A stretch of DNA of 64,000 nt from Njordibacter sp905182035 (GTDB lineage Bacteria > Pseudomonadota > Gammaproteobacteria > Pseudomonadales > Balneatricaceae): the NCBI RefSeq assembly GCF_047730075.1, contig NZ_CP159831.1, positions 2,728,001-2,792,000 on the forward strand. The letters are read 5' to 3'. Positions within the stretch are counted from its first letter, which is position 1. Every line of letters begins with the position of its first letter. This document shows positions 1 to 8,941 of the stretch, piece by piece. Position numbers and translations under genes: made by a program. The notes under the pieces are model-generated. The model had not been told where the DNA came from, made no database searches, and was given only the letters and a program-made list of their open reading frames with translations.

Positions 1-2
1 TC

Positions 3-1058
3 TGCATTGTCTTAATTGCTATTGTTCTCGACCGTATGTCACTAGCATGGGCCAATAAGCAAACCGATTACTTTTCCAATCCTACATTTACTGAAAAATA
101 TAAGTACCTGCTAATGTTCGGTGTTGTTTTCATCCTAGGTATTATTTTTGCTTATATTGGCACCTTCATTTTTCCTGAAGGGATCAATTACCTTTACCTG
201 ATTCCACACAATAAAGGCATTTCTACTGCAGTGTTTTGGCAGTCTGGTGTTGATTGGATTTGGGATACGTTCTTCTTCTCCCTAAAAGCCTTCAACGAGT
301 GGCTAACCGTTGAGGTATTGATGCCCGTAAAAGCGGCTTATTTAGGTATGCCAGTAGTTGCCACCTTTACTCTGGCAATGGGTGTTGGATTTATTGTAGG
401 CGGCATTCGCTCTGCTCTGATTGTGGGTGGATTCCTTATGTTCATCGCACTGACCGAATGGTGGGACCGCGCGCTGATTACCGCATACCTAATGACTGTT
501 TCCGTGCTCATTGCAGGCTTTAGCGGAATTTTTGTTGGCACACTGTGTGCTCAAAATCCGAAATCTACGCGTTTTATTCTGACCTATTGTGATACGTTTC
601 AGACCTTCCCATCGTTTATTTATTTAATCCCAGTAATGATGCTATTTGGTGTGACAGACACCTCTGTACTTATCGCTATTATTATCTATGCCACGATACC
701 GGCACTTCGCTACACTGTAGAAGGCCTACTCAGTGTTCCAGAGTCATTGCAGGATGCCGGAACAATGTCTGGCGTTGGCCGTCTGCAACGCTGGCTGTCT
801 ATTGAATTACCTATGTCATTTCCACATATGGCACTGGGTATCAATCAGACTGTAGTATTTGCACTTTCTATGGTTATTATCGGAGCGATGATCGGTACAG
901 ATGATCTTGGACAGTTGATCCTGGGTTCTCTGTCCGATAGAAATGGTGTTGGTAACGGATTAATTCTTGGAATATGTGTTGCTTGTATTGGCCTCGCTAT
1001 CGATCAGATTTTACGAACTTGGGCCAACCAGAGAAAACAGGCTCTGGGGTTAAACTAA
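3..1058 (+). CDS. Glycine betaine/proline-type ABC transporter permease, 5' partial
   Basis: Inner-membrane permease of a ProW/OpuAB-type importer for compatible solutes such as glycine betaine or proline. The visible protein has many hydrophobic segments and the typical permease loop around residues 240-265 (SVPESLQDAG then GVGRLQRWLSIELP), where the ATPase couples. An ATG lies at 36, but the frame stays open to the window edge and the codons before it read CIVLIAIVLDR, like the end of a preceding permease domain. I therefore take the gene to start outside the window, probably as a long or two-module permease. The perfect hairpin just after the stop suggests it is the last gene of its operon. 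The exact substrate cannot be told from the permease alone. Confidence 0.85.
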   Translation, partial: CIVLIAIVLDRMSLAWANKQTDYFSNPTFTEKYKYLLMFGVVFILGIIFAYIGTFIFPEGINYLYLIPHNKGISTAVFWQSGVDWIWDTFFFSLKAFNEWLTVEVLMPVKAAYLGMPVVATFTLAMGVGFIVGGIRSALIVGGFLMFIALTEWWDRALITAYLMTVSVLIAGFSGIFVGTLCAQNPKSTRFILTYCDTFQTFPSFIYLIPVMMLFGVTDTSVLIAIIIYATIPALRYTVEGLLSVPESLQDAGTMSGVGRLQRWLSIELPMSFPHMALGINQTVVFALSMVIIGAMIGTDDLGQLILGSLSDRNGVGNGLILGICVACIGLAIDQILRTWANQRKQALGLN

Positions 1059-1064
1059 AAAAGT

Positions 1065-1092
1065 AATAGGCCGGGTTATGACCCGGCCTATT
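1065..1092 (+). terminator. Perfect 12-bp stem hairpin after the ABC permease
   Basis: The arms AATAGGCCGGGT (1065-1076) and ACCCGGCCTATT (1081-1092) pair perfectly around a TATG loop, seven bases after the permease stop. There is no clean T-run downstream, so it may act as a bidirectional terminator or as a 3' end stabiliser. Confidence 0.7.
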
Positions 1093-1149
1093 AGGTATCT
1101 GATAGTAGTAATCCAGATACAAAACTCAATTTAATTTTTTAATGATGTA

Positions 1150-1317
1150 TTAAAGCAGATGTTCTAATGTGCGGTTCTATCTCGCAAAGAAGACTCTGTG
1201 AACGAGGGTTCTTGGGAGCATTTTAAAGTGCCACAATCCATCAGCAGGGTGATTAGATTTAGTGTAGTACTCCCAAGCCTAGCTCAAAAAAGGAACCACC
1301 CACTGGAGCTTTTTTTA
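1150..1317 (+). ncRNA. Candidate structured small RNA or leader (unassigned)
   Basis: This gene-free stretch holds nested inverted repeats. CTTGGGAG (1211-1218) pairs with CTCCCAAG (1270-1277), and a smaller ATCA/TGAT hairpin lies inside. It ends in AGCTC (1281-1285) pairing with GAGCT (1306-1310) followed directly by seven T residues (1311-1317), which looks like an intrinsic terminator. The 5' end and promoter are not clear. I could not match it to a known family. It could be an independent sRNA or decayed sequence. Confidence 0.3.
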
Positions 1318-1330
1318 TGTCTATATCTAC

Positions 1331-1339
1331 TGCTATACT
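1331..1339 (+). promoter_or_regulatory. Extended -10 promoter of torR
   Basis: TGC followed by TATACT (1334-1339) is an extended -10 element 30 bases before the torR start. The -35 region would fall on the T-run of the preceding terminator and is poor, as expected for extended -10 promoters. Confidence 0.45.
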
Positions 1340-1368
1340 AGATTGGAATAATAACAAGAGTAGCCCTT

Positions 1369-2079
1369 ATGAAGACTCATCACATCCTCATAGTAGAAGA
1401 TGAAGCTATTACTCGAACTAAGCTTGCAGGCTACTTTGAGTCAGAGGGTTATCGTGTCACTGCTGTGAGCTGTGCAAGAGAAATGCGAATTGTCATCAAC
1501 CAAGAAGACATCAGCATGCTTCTGTTAGATATTAACTTACCAGATGAAAGTGGTTTATTGCTGGCCCGCGAAGTAAGAGCCACAAGCAATATGGGCATCG
1601 TATTGGTGACGGGTAAAACTGACGACATAGACCGTATTGTTGGACTAGAAATAGGCGCCGACGATTATGTCACTAAACCGTTTAACCCACGAGAACTTTT
1701 AGCACGAGTGACTAACCTGTTGCGGCGCATTCATAGTCATAGTAAAGAACCCGTACAACACAAATCCATCTACCCTTTTGATGGTTTAGTGTTAGACGCC
1801 TCTCGTCGCCATTTACTGGGCCGAGATCAACAAGAGATTAAATTGACTAGAGCTGAATTTGAACTCTTGTATGTATTTATGACCCACCCAGGTCAAGTAC
1901 TTAACCGTGATCGTTTATTATCCCAAGTCACCCATCGCAGCTGGGATCCAAACGATCGCACCATAGATGTGTTAATCATGCGTTTAAGGCGAAAGTTGGA
2001 ACGGGACTATAAACAACCTATGCTGTTAACCACTGTCCATGGAGAAGGTTATTTGTTCAGCGGTCTAGACGAACAGTAG
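1369..2079 (+). CDS. torR: TorR-like OmpR-family response regulator
   Basis: DNA-binding response regulator that receives phosphate from the TorS kinase. The receiver domain covers about residues 5-118, with the acidic pair E10/D11, the phosphoacceptor D54 in LLLDINLP, and the T/K signature in LVTGKTDD and YVTKPF. A winged-helix OmpR/PhoB domain covers about 130-230 (TRAEFELLYVF, RTIDVLIMRLRRKL). The IDRIVGLEIGADDYVTKP stretch is very close to E. coli TorR. It faces torS, with stop codons nine bases apart inside a small TAGCC/GGCTA inverted repeat. In E. coli TorR switches on the TMAO reductase operon, but no torCAD genes are in this window, so the target here is unknown. Confidence 0.85.
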   Translation: MKTHHILIVEDEAITRTKLAGYFESEGYRVTAVSCAREMRIVINQEDISMLLLDINLPDESGLLLAREVRATSNMGIVLVTGKTDDIDRIVGLEIGADDYVTKPFNPRELLARVTNLLRRIHSHSKEPVQHKSIYPFDGLVLDASRRHLLGRDQQEIKLTRAEFELLYVFMTHPGQVLNRDRLLSQVTHRSWDPNDRTIDVLIMRLRRKLERDYKQPMLLTTVHGEGYLFSGLDEQ

Positions 2080-2087
2080 CCTTAACA

Positions 2088-5045
2088 CTAGGCTATATGT
2101 GCAGCGCTCCAATTGTTAAGGGCTTTTTGTGAAACTTTTACCAGCTCAGGCAAGTCTTCTAAAATCAAATCTATACTCGTAGGTTGGCCATGCTTAGTTT
2201 GGCTTTCCAACTGGTTAACTAATTGGTACAAGGTCTCAAGCCCCAAACTTCCCGCAGCATTTTTAAAATTGTGTGCTAAATCACTTAATTTCACCCAGTC
2301 CTCATGTTGCCGTGCAAGTTTTATAGCTGCCATATTGTTACTACAAGCTTGAGCAAAAAGGTTAACCATCTCTAACAGACAGACTTTACCTAACACACTG
2401 AGGTCATCGTTAAGCAATTTCTCGTTAACCAACTGTGCTTCTGCTTCATTAGGCATAGATATTAACTTCTTCTGTGCTTGGCTAACCCCTAGTAGCAACT
2501 CATTTAACCGTTCTGGATCTATGGGTTTGCCAACAAAACCATCTAGCCCTGAACTTAGATAAGAATCAACTTCCTCAGGGAAGATATGCGCTGACATGGC
2601 AATAATCGGGATCTTTAACCCCAAGCGTTTGTGTACTTGGTGCATTCGCAAGGTGGTTTCAACACCGTCCATGCCTGGCATACTAATATCCATCAGGATA
2701 AGGTCGAAATGTGTTTCCGCCAGAGCTAGAGCCTCAAATCCGTCCTTGGCCAACGTCACTTTGTGCCCCTCATGACTCAAGTAGCCTTCTACAACTATCC
2801 GACCAATCTCATTATCTTCTACTAACAGTACATCCATGCTAGGCACAGCCGTATTAGTTTCAGCAAAACTGGGCGTTAACGGTAAGTATTCTGAATCTGG
2901 CCAATAAGGTAATTCAAACCATACTTTTGAGCCTTGTTTCACATCATTTTCAACGCGGCTACTAATACCCATAGTGCCTTCCATGGCTTCCACTAAGGTT
3001 TTACAAATAGATAAGCCTAAACCGGTGCCACCAAAACGTCTCGAGGTTGACGCATCGTATTGGGTAAACGGCTGAAAGAGCGTCTGATGCATGTTTTCAG
3101 GAATACCTAAACCCGTATCTGTCACTTCAAAACGTAAGCGTTCACTTAAACCATCGTCTTCAACCAAACTAATGTAAAGCTCGATATACCCCACGGTGGT
3201 GAATTTAATGGCATTGCCCAGTAAGTTGAATAACACTTGTTGGACCTTACCCTGATCGCCTACAAGGGTGTGCTGTTTAAGCTGCTGCGGAATATGAACG
3301 TCTAGCTGCAGCCCTTTTTCTGCCGCTGCACCAGACATTAGGGCCACCATGTTAGCCTCTACCTTTTCTAGCTGATAGGGTAGATGCTCCATCTGCATGT
3401 GCCCTTGCTCTACCTTGGCGTAGTCTAAAATGCCATTCAAAATACCCAGCAAGGCTTCTGCAGCTGCCTGGCTCAATCCTATATATTCCGTTTGCTGGCT
3501 GTCTAATTGCGTTTTTTGCAACAGCTTTAAGGTACCTAGCACGCCGCTCAAAGGCGTCCGTACCTCATGACTCATAGTGGCCAAAAATTCAGTTTTAGCT
3601 AGGTTCGCTCGCTCCGCTTCCGTACGAGCAAGTTCATGCTTCTCAGCTGTCGCCAACAGCTCCTGGTTGAGCTGCTGGAGTTGCCCTGTGCGCATCTGGA
3701 TCTCTTGCTCCAGTTCAGACTGATAGTTCCTTAAACGCAGTTCTACAGCTTCTTGTTGCTGCTCTAGTTGCTGGCGAGCGCGCGCATTTTCTTTAAACAC
3801 CTGTACAGTTTTGGCCAAACGACCTAGCTCATCATGGCCACTAATTTGCAATTGATAATCCAGGTCACCTTGGGCTACCGCTAAAAAGGCTTGATTTAAC
3901 TGGGTTAATCGACGGAAAAGATTACGTTTTACATAAAACCACAATACGCTTATCGCCACTACGGCCAAAATTAAACACGCGATCAATAATATGTTGCGCC
4001 CATTAGCTACCGCAGTGCGCGCCTCTTCTGTAGCCTTTTGCACTTTTGCACTTGCAGCCCTACTGGCACTATCTGCCTGCTCATTAAATGCTTTGGTCAA
4101 TTTAACACTAGCATTATTCAGCACTACTAATTGGCTGTGCACATTAATGTTACTTCGTTGCAAGGCAAACAGATTATCCGCAGTACTTGAGGCAATATTA
4201 GCTTTAACTACCGACAACAAATCTAACCCTTGTTGCCGGCGGCCTGGGTCATTCACCTCGGCAACTCGGCGCTGAAGCACGGCCATATTAAGTTGAATGT
4301 CCTGCTCAATTTTATATAACGCTGTCAAAGTGGTTTGCACGGGCACTCGGGTCAGTAAATCCATTAAGTGTGCAGATCGTTGGCGCAATTCGTACATCCG
4401 GTCCATATGATCTAAATCAACCTCAATGAGGCGATCAAAAGCAACATATAAGGCATCTTGCCCAGCATCAGTATTGGAATTAGAATTGGCATCTGCCAAG
4501 TCATACAAGCTAGACGCTACTGCAGTGGTCATGGTGTTGGCGTTAGCCACCAAAGAGGTGCTAATATTATGGATCTTGCTCATGGCAAGCAACGTTTTAC
4601 TTTGCAGTACACCTGCTTTTTGTAGATAGTCTAGTCGTCGTTCAACCAGACTAATTTGCCGCACTAAGTTATTGCTGATGTTAACGCTCATACTCTGCAA
4701 TACTAGGCTTTCGAAAGGGTAGTCACTGGTCTCCCCATGCCAAATGGATGAATCTCTTAGTTGCTGTAATTGATATTCGATAGTGGCGGTAATCTTCTTA
4801 CGTTCAGGCTCATTAGTCACACCTAATAGTGCAGGGGCGGCAGTGGCTAAGCTAGCGTTAATCTCTGTTAAGCTGTGGGCCGCAATAATGCTAGGGATAG
4901 CCTCATCGATGACTGAGTTTTGTTTACTGGCGACGCGTTCATAGCCTTGCCAACCGATTACGGCAGCAACTAATAACAAACTAATGGTTAAGATCATGGC
5001 CAACAGTAATTTACTGCCGACGCCAAGGTTGACAGCCATAGGCAC
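2088..5045 (-). CDS. torS: TorS-like hybrid sensor histidine kinase
   Basis: Membrane sensor kinase of a Tor-type phosphorelay. The order is: transmembrane helix about 11-31, a long periplasmic helical sensor region to about 350, a second transmembrane helix about 352-372, HAMP about 373-425, coiled coil, then HisKA with H493 in MSHEVRTP. The HATPase domain has N611 in NLLGNAIKFT and the G boxes DTGLGIP and GGTGLGLSI. A receiver follows with D786 in LILMDISMPGMDG, and a C-terminal HPt domain has H925 in DLAHNFKNAAGSLG. This full four-step layout and the length match TorS. It lies between torR (convergent) and torT (divergent), which encodes the likely periplasmic partner. Confidence 0.88.
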   Translation of the reverse strand: MPMAVNLGVGSKLLLAMILTISLLLVAAVIGWQGYERVASKQNSVIDEAIPSIIAAHSLTEINASLATAAPALLGVTNEPERKKITATIEYQLQQLRDSSIWHGETSDYPFESLVLQSMSVNISNNLVRQISLVERRLDYLQKAGVLQSKTLLAMSKIHNISTSLVANANTMTTAVASSLYDLADANSNSNTDAGQDALYVAFDRLIEVDLDHMDRMYELRQRSAHLMDLLTRVPVQTTLTALYKIEQDIQLNMAVLQRRVAEVNDPGRRQQGLDLLSVVKANIASSTADNLFALQRSNINVHSQLVVLNNASVKLTKAFNEQADSASRAASAKVQKATEEARTAVANGRNILLIACLILAVVAISVLWFYVKRNLFRRLTQLNQAFLAVAQGDLDYQLQISGHDELGRLAKTVQVFKENARARQQLEQQQEAVELRLRNYQSELEQEIQMRTGQLQQLNQELLATAEKHELARTEAERANLAKTEFLATMSHEVRTPLSGVLGTLKLLQKTQLDSQQTEYIGLSQAAAEALLGILNGILDYAKVEQGHMQMEHLPYQLEKVEANMVALMSGAAAEKGLQLDVHIPQQLKQHTLVGDQGKVQQVLFNLLGNAIKFTTVGYIELYISLVEDDGLSERLRFEVTDTGLGIPENMHQTLFQPFTQYDASTSRRFGGTGLGLSICKTLVEAMEGTMGISSRVENDVKQGSKVWFELPYWPDSEYLPLTPSFAETNTAVPSMDVLLVEDNEIGRIVVEGYLSHEGHKVTLAKDGFEALALAETHFDLILMDISMPGMDGVETTLRMHQVHKRLGLKIPIIAMSAHIFPEEVDSYLSSGLDGFVGKPIDPERLNELLLGVSQAQKKLISMPNEAEAQLVNEKLLNDDLSVLGKVCLLEMVNLFAQACSNNMAAIKLARQHEDWVKLSDLAHNFKNAAGSLGLETLYQLVNQLESQTKHGQPTSIDLILEDLPELVKVSQKALNNWSAAHIA

Positions 5046-5143
5046 TCAGAAGGTAGACTAACGTAGGCGTAAAATACCACAATACACTGTAGTACCACAG
5101 CCGCTTTTAATCCTTAAATGTGCCACCTAAGGTAGTTAACACC

Positions 5144-6226
5144 ATGATTTTTCGTTTAACACATAGTTTGAGTTTGATTTTATGCCTTGGGGTTAGTTCC
5201 TCTACCTATGCTGCGACGGAAAATGTATGGGATATTGTGGCCTGGGATCCACCGTTTGATTATCAGGGCCAGATGCGACCATTGCTATACCAACCCATAG
5301 AAGACGCTAGTAAGCCATGGCACCTATGTGTTACTTACCCTCATCTTAAAGACCCTTACTGGCTTAGTGTTAACTATGGCATGGTAGAAGAAGTGAAGAG
5401 ATTAGGGGTAAACATGACGGTTCTTGAAGCCGGTGGCTACCCTCAGCTGACCACCCAGATAGAACAGCTTAAGCATTGCACCGACACAGCCAGTGATGTC
5501 ATTATTGTGGGCACTGTTTCCTTTAACGGACTGTCGCCTAGCATCCGCAAAATTGCGCAAACCACTCCAGTTGTTGCTGCTGTCAACGACATTGAGAACG
5601 TTGGCATAAGTGCTAAGGCCGCGGTGTCTTGGTACACTATGGGACAAAAAGTGGGGCAATACCTTGCCCAACGCCACCCTGTTAAGGGTGCTAATAACGC
5701 TAAAGTGGCGTGGTTTCCAGGCCCTAAAGAATCGGGATGGGTAAAATTTATTGATGACGGTTTCCATGATGGTATTGCTGGCTCAGGTGTGCAGATAGTC
5801 GCAGTGAAATGGGGTGATACTGGCAAGGAAATTCAGCGTAATTTGCTCCAAGAGGTATTGGAAGAAAGTATTGATTTTGATTACATTGTTGGCACAGCGC
5901 TAACAGCAGACGCGGCTGTAAGTGAACTACTCAGTCGTAATTTACGTGGTAAAATTGGCATTGTATCTACCTATTTCACCCATAATGTATTTCGTGGTAT
6001 TAAGCGTGGCCATATTTTAGCAGCACCGACAGATTCACCTGTATTGCAAGGCCGTTTAGCTGTGGATCAGGCAGTACGAATTCTTGAAGGAAAGCTCACA
6101 GAACCACACCTTAGCCCACGCATATTAATGATTGATCAGCATAACGTAGGCCAGTTCAACACTGAAAATTCCCTTGCCCCTGCGTCCTTTTGGCCCACTT
6201 TTGAAGTTATTTCAGATTCACCATGA
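5144..6226 (+). CDS. torT: TorT-like periplasmic TMAO-sensing protein
   Basis: Periplasmic binding-protein-like sensor that in the Tor system binds TMAO and TorS. The preferred start is the ATG at 5144, which gives a clean signal peptide (RLTHSLSLILCLGVSSSTYA) and has AAGG upstream. An earlier GTG at 5120 in the same frame lacks these. The mature protein has the Peripla_BP fold, for example VTYPHLKDPYWLSVNYG and GTVSFNGLSPSIRKIA. About 360 residues is normal for TorT. It diverges from torS across roughly 100 bases in which I could not find a clear Tor box. Confidence 0.85.
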   Translation: MIFRLTHSLSLILCLGVSSSTYAATENVWDIVAWDPPFDYQGQMRPLLYQPIEDASKPWHLCVTYPHLKDPYWLSVNYGMVEEVKRLGVNMTVLEAGGYPQLTTQIEQLKHCTDTASDVIIVGTVSFNGLSPSIRKIAQTTPVVAAVNDIENVGISAKAAVSWYTMGQKVGQYLAQRHPVKGANNAKVAWFPGPKESGWVKFIDDGFHDGIAGSGVQIVAVKWGDTGKEIQRNLLQEVLEESIDFDYIVGTALTADAAVSELLSRNLRGKIGIVSTYFTHNVFRGIKRGHILAAPTDSPVLQGRLAVDQAVRILEGKLTEPHLSPRILMIDQHNVGQFNTENSLAPASFWPTFEVISDSP

Positions 6227-6254
6227 TCTATAAATTAAAGACTAATTATCACCC

Positions 6255-7468
6255 ATGACCACAACAGAAATTCCTCAAACTCAACTAGTCTACGATGTAT
6301 TCATTATTGGTGGTGGCGTTAACGGTTGTGGCATCGCACGTGATGCTGCAGGTCGCGGTGTAAGCGTAGCTTTAGCTGAGAAGAATGACCTCGCCCAGGG
6401 CACCTCCTCGGCTTCTACAAAGTTATTCCACGGCGGTTTGCGTTATTTAGAATTTTACGAATTCGGCCTAGTGCGCCAAGCGTTAAAAGAGCGTGAAGTG
6501 TTACTACATAATATGCCCCACATCAGCTGGCCTATGCGTTTTGTACTACCCCATGTAAAAGGTATTCGGCCCGTCTGGTTAGTGCGCTTAGGATTGTTTA
6601 TTTACGATCACTTGGGTGGCCGCAAATTGCTACCAGCCACAAGTACCCTTAATTTACGCAACCACTATGCCGGAAAACCGCTTAAGCCAAGCCCCTTACC
6701 AAGGCCTTTGAGTATTCCGACTGCTGGATAGACGATGCTCGCTTAGTTGCTCTTAATGCTCAGGATGCAGCCACATTAGGCGCCAAAATTATGACTCGCA
6801 CAGAGTTTGTGGCCGCTCACAGCAAAAACGGAATTTGGCAAGTTACCGTTAAAAACACAACTAACCAACAACTGCAAACTCTGCAAGCTAAAACGCTAGT
6901 CAACGCTGCTGGGCCTTGGATTAACCAAGTCATTGAGGATCACTTGGGCACCAAGTCCGAACATAAAATTCGCTTAGTTAGGGGTAGTCACATTGTCGTC
7001 AAGCAACTGTTTAAACATAACCACGCTTATTTCTTCCAATCCAGTGATCAGCGTATCGCCTTTGCTATTCCCTACGAAGAAGACTACACCCTCATTGGCA
7101 CCACAGACCAAGACCATCCGCACACTCCAGAATCTGCAGCGTGCTGCCCTGAAGAAAGCCAATACCTTATGGCTTTAGCAAACGAGTTCTTCAAGCAACC
7201 AATCACTGCTGAAGATATTGTCTGGAGTTATTCAGGTGTGCGACCTTTATTCGATGATGGCGCCAGCAAGGCCCAACGAACGAGTGATCTAGGTATAGAT
7301 TTTGGCCATAACCTAAGCCAGACTGAGGTGACTTGGCTGATACAGCATGAATTTGCCATAAGCGCCGAAGATATTCTTTGGCGGCGTACCAAGCTTGGAC
7401 TAAAATTTAGCCAGCAACAATACCATACACTAGAGCAATGGCTTGTTCAGCAGCAAGGGTCTGAGTAG
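6255..7468 (+). pseudogene. glpD: glpD remnant: aerobic glycerol-3-phosphate dehydrogenase with frameshift and internal deletion
   Basis: The first piece (6255-6731) carries the FAD-binding motif IIGGGVNGCGI and SSASTKLFHGGLRYLE, typical of GlpD, which oxidises glycerol 3-phosphate at the membrane. Near 6690-6697, at a run of four C, the frame shifts. Adding one C restores reading into SPLTKAFEYSDCWIDDARLV, a conserved GlpD stretch. The second piece (readable to 7468) continues with NAAGPWINQ, VRGSHIVV, IGTTD and SGVRPLFDD. It then jumps near 7277 straight to SDLGIDFGH and LWRRTKLGL. In E. coli GlpD these two parts are separated by over 100 residues that include GGKLTTYRKLAEHA. With two independent lesions I call it a pseudogene. 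The frameshift alone could be a sequencing error, but the in-frame deletion could not be explained that way. Confidence 0.85.
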
Positions 7469-7489
7469 ACCCTGCACAGACCCAACATA

Positions 7490-8941
7490 TTAGGGTTGAA
7501 GAAACGCTAATTTAAAGCGCATATTCTCAATACGCGGCTGCAGCCTTGTGCCAAAGTGAGCTACTGTTGTTTCCCATTGATCCGTTGGCACGGCCACAAA
7601 TATGCCTTGTTTCTGTATGGCCAAGTTGTCCAGCTGATCTAGCTGCACAGGTTTAGCTTTGTCGTGACTATAAAAGCGCGCAGAAAACTCTAAGTCAGAA
7701 CCAAGGTAGTAAAGCCTGGACCAATTGGAGTGACCGCCGTTTTGAGGTTGTTGTGCCACGTATTCAGCAATGCGTTTTTCAGTTTTCATCAAATCGTTAT
7801 TATTCGCAATTACCACACTAAACACTAATGCAGCTGCAGGCATAAACCACATCACCAAGGTAAAGCCAAGTTGACGCCATCTCTCGCCATTATAAAGTTT
7901 AACCATAGCCCAACCCATAAGTAAGGCAAAGGCTGGCATAGAAGGCAGGGCATAGGTCCAGATAACATTGCCTGCAGGGGTGAAAAATACCGGTGTTACC
8001 AGAGCCCATAACAACACATAGATAACCACTGGCTGTTTAACGGCCTGCCATAGGGTTTGGCGCCAGCTTGTCTTAAACAGGTGGCCTAACAATAATAATA
8101 GGGCCAAAGGCCCCCAGGGTGCAGAGCCACCCAACCAATGCAACCAGATCATACCTTTTGGTTCTTTGTGGGCATGACCATATAGATCGCCCATCCAACC
8201 TGGGTCCACAAAGCGCATAAAGTGCTCGCCCACAATAAAGTAATTAATAAACCCCGGGGTTTTTAATTCAGCTAATATGTACCATGGCAGCGTGATAACT
8301 AAGGTTAATAAAGTGCCCCGAATCCAAGGCATAGACCGCAAATAAAACATGAGTTTACCTTGCAGTAACACCCATACAGCTATAGGTGCGCCACTAATCA
8401 CTAATGCCAACGGGCCTTTGGCCAACAAGCCAATACCTAAACCAATAAAAAACCCATACCGCCAATACCACACATTTTCCTTAGGTGCTAAATAAAACCC
8501 CACCATGGCCCATGTGGTACCCAAAGATAAGTATGGATCTGTCATCACTGTACCAGCCGCTACAAAGGTAAGCACCATCCCGCCATACACCACTAAACTA
8601 GCTGCGGCTACCTGGGTATTAACAACACCCACAGCAAGACGCCAAAGCATCCAAGCAGTGGCTAGAAACGCCAACAATGCAGGTAAACGACCAGCAAATT
8701 CGTTGATGCCAAATAATTTGAACGAGATAGCTTGGGCCCAGAAAGACAAGGGAGGTTTGCCCCAAAAAGGTACCCCTGGCTCAAACCATGGAGTAATCCA
8801 ATCATTGGTTGTCATCATTAAACGGGCAATTTCGGCGTACCTAGGCTCTGTAGTATCAGCAAATGGCACCACCACCATGGCTATAACACGCACCAATAAC
8901 AAGACGCCTAATAACCAAATAAGATTAGTCCGTTGTAACAT
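7490..8941 (-). CDS. ArnT-like lipid-linked glycosyltransferase (GT-C/PMT family)
   Basis: Multi-spanning inner-membrane glycosyltransferase that moves a sugar from an undecaprenyl-phosphate carrier to an acceptor such as lipid A or a surface polymer. The N-terminal part shows the family's periplasmic catalytic loop: DTTEPRYAEIARLM at about residues 30-43, then WITPWFEPGVPFWGKPPLSFW. About a dozen hydrophobic helices follow. I place the start at 8941, where an AAGGA lies upstream. Longer readings would run into the preceding gene. It overlaps the 3' end of the DPM1-like gene by 17 bases and forms an operon with it and the GtrA gene. No arnA/B/D genes are nearby, so the sugar may not be aminoarabinose. 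Confidence 0.8.
   Translation of the reverse strand: MLQRTNLIWLLGVLLLVRVIAMVVVPFADTTEPRYAEIARLMMTTNDWITPWFEPGVPFWGKPPLSFWAQAISFKLFGINEFAGRLPALLAFLATAWMLWRLAVGVVNTQVAAASLVVYGGMVLTFVAAGTVMTDPYLSLGTTWAMVGFYLAPKENVWYWRYGFFIGLGIGLLAKGPLALVISGAPIAVWVLLQGKLMFYLRSMPWIRGTLLTLVITLPWYILAELKTPGFINYFIVGEHFMRFVDPGWMGDLYGHAHKEPKGMIWLHWLGGSAPWGPLALLLLLGHLFKTSWRQTLWQAVKQPVVIYVLLWALVTPVFFTPAGNVIWTYALPSMPAFALLMGWAMVKLYNGERWRQLGFTLVMWFMPAAALVFSVVIANNNDLMKTEKRIAEYVAQQPQNGGHSNWSRLYYLGSDLEFSARFYSHDKAKPVQLDQLDNLAIQKQGIFVAVPTDQWETTVAHFGTRLQPRIENMRFKLAFLQP

Noticed and set aside
5402..5826. Antisense frames within torT
   Set aside because: They lie fully inside a well-supported gene and have no family resemblance or ribosome site.
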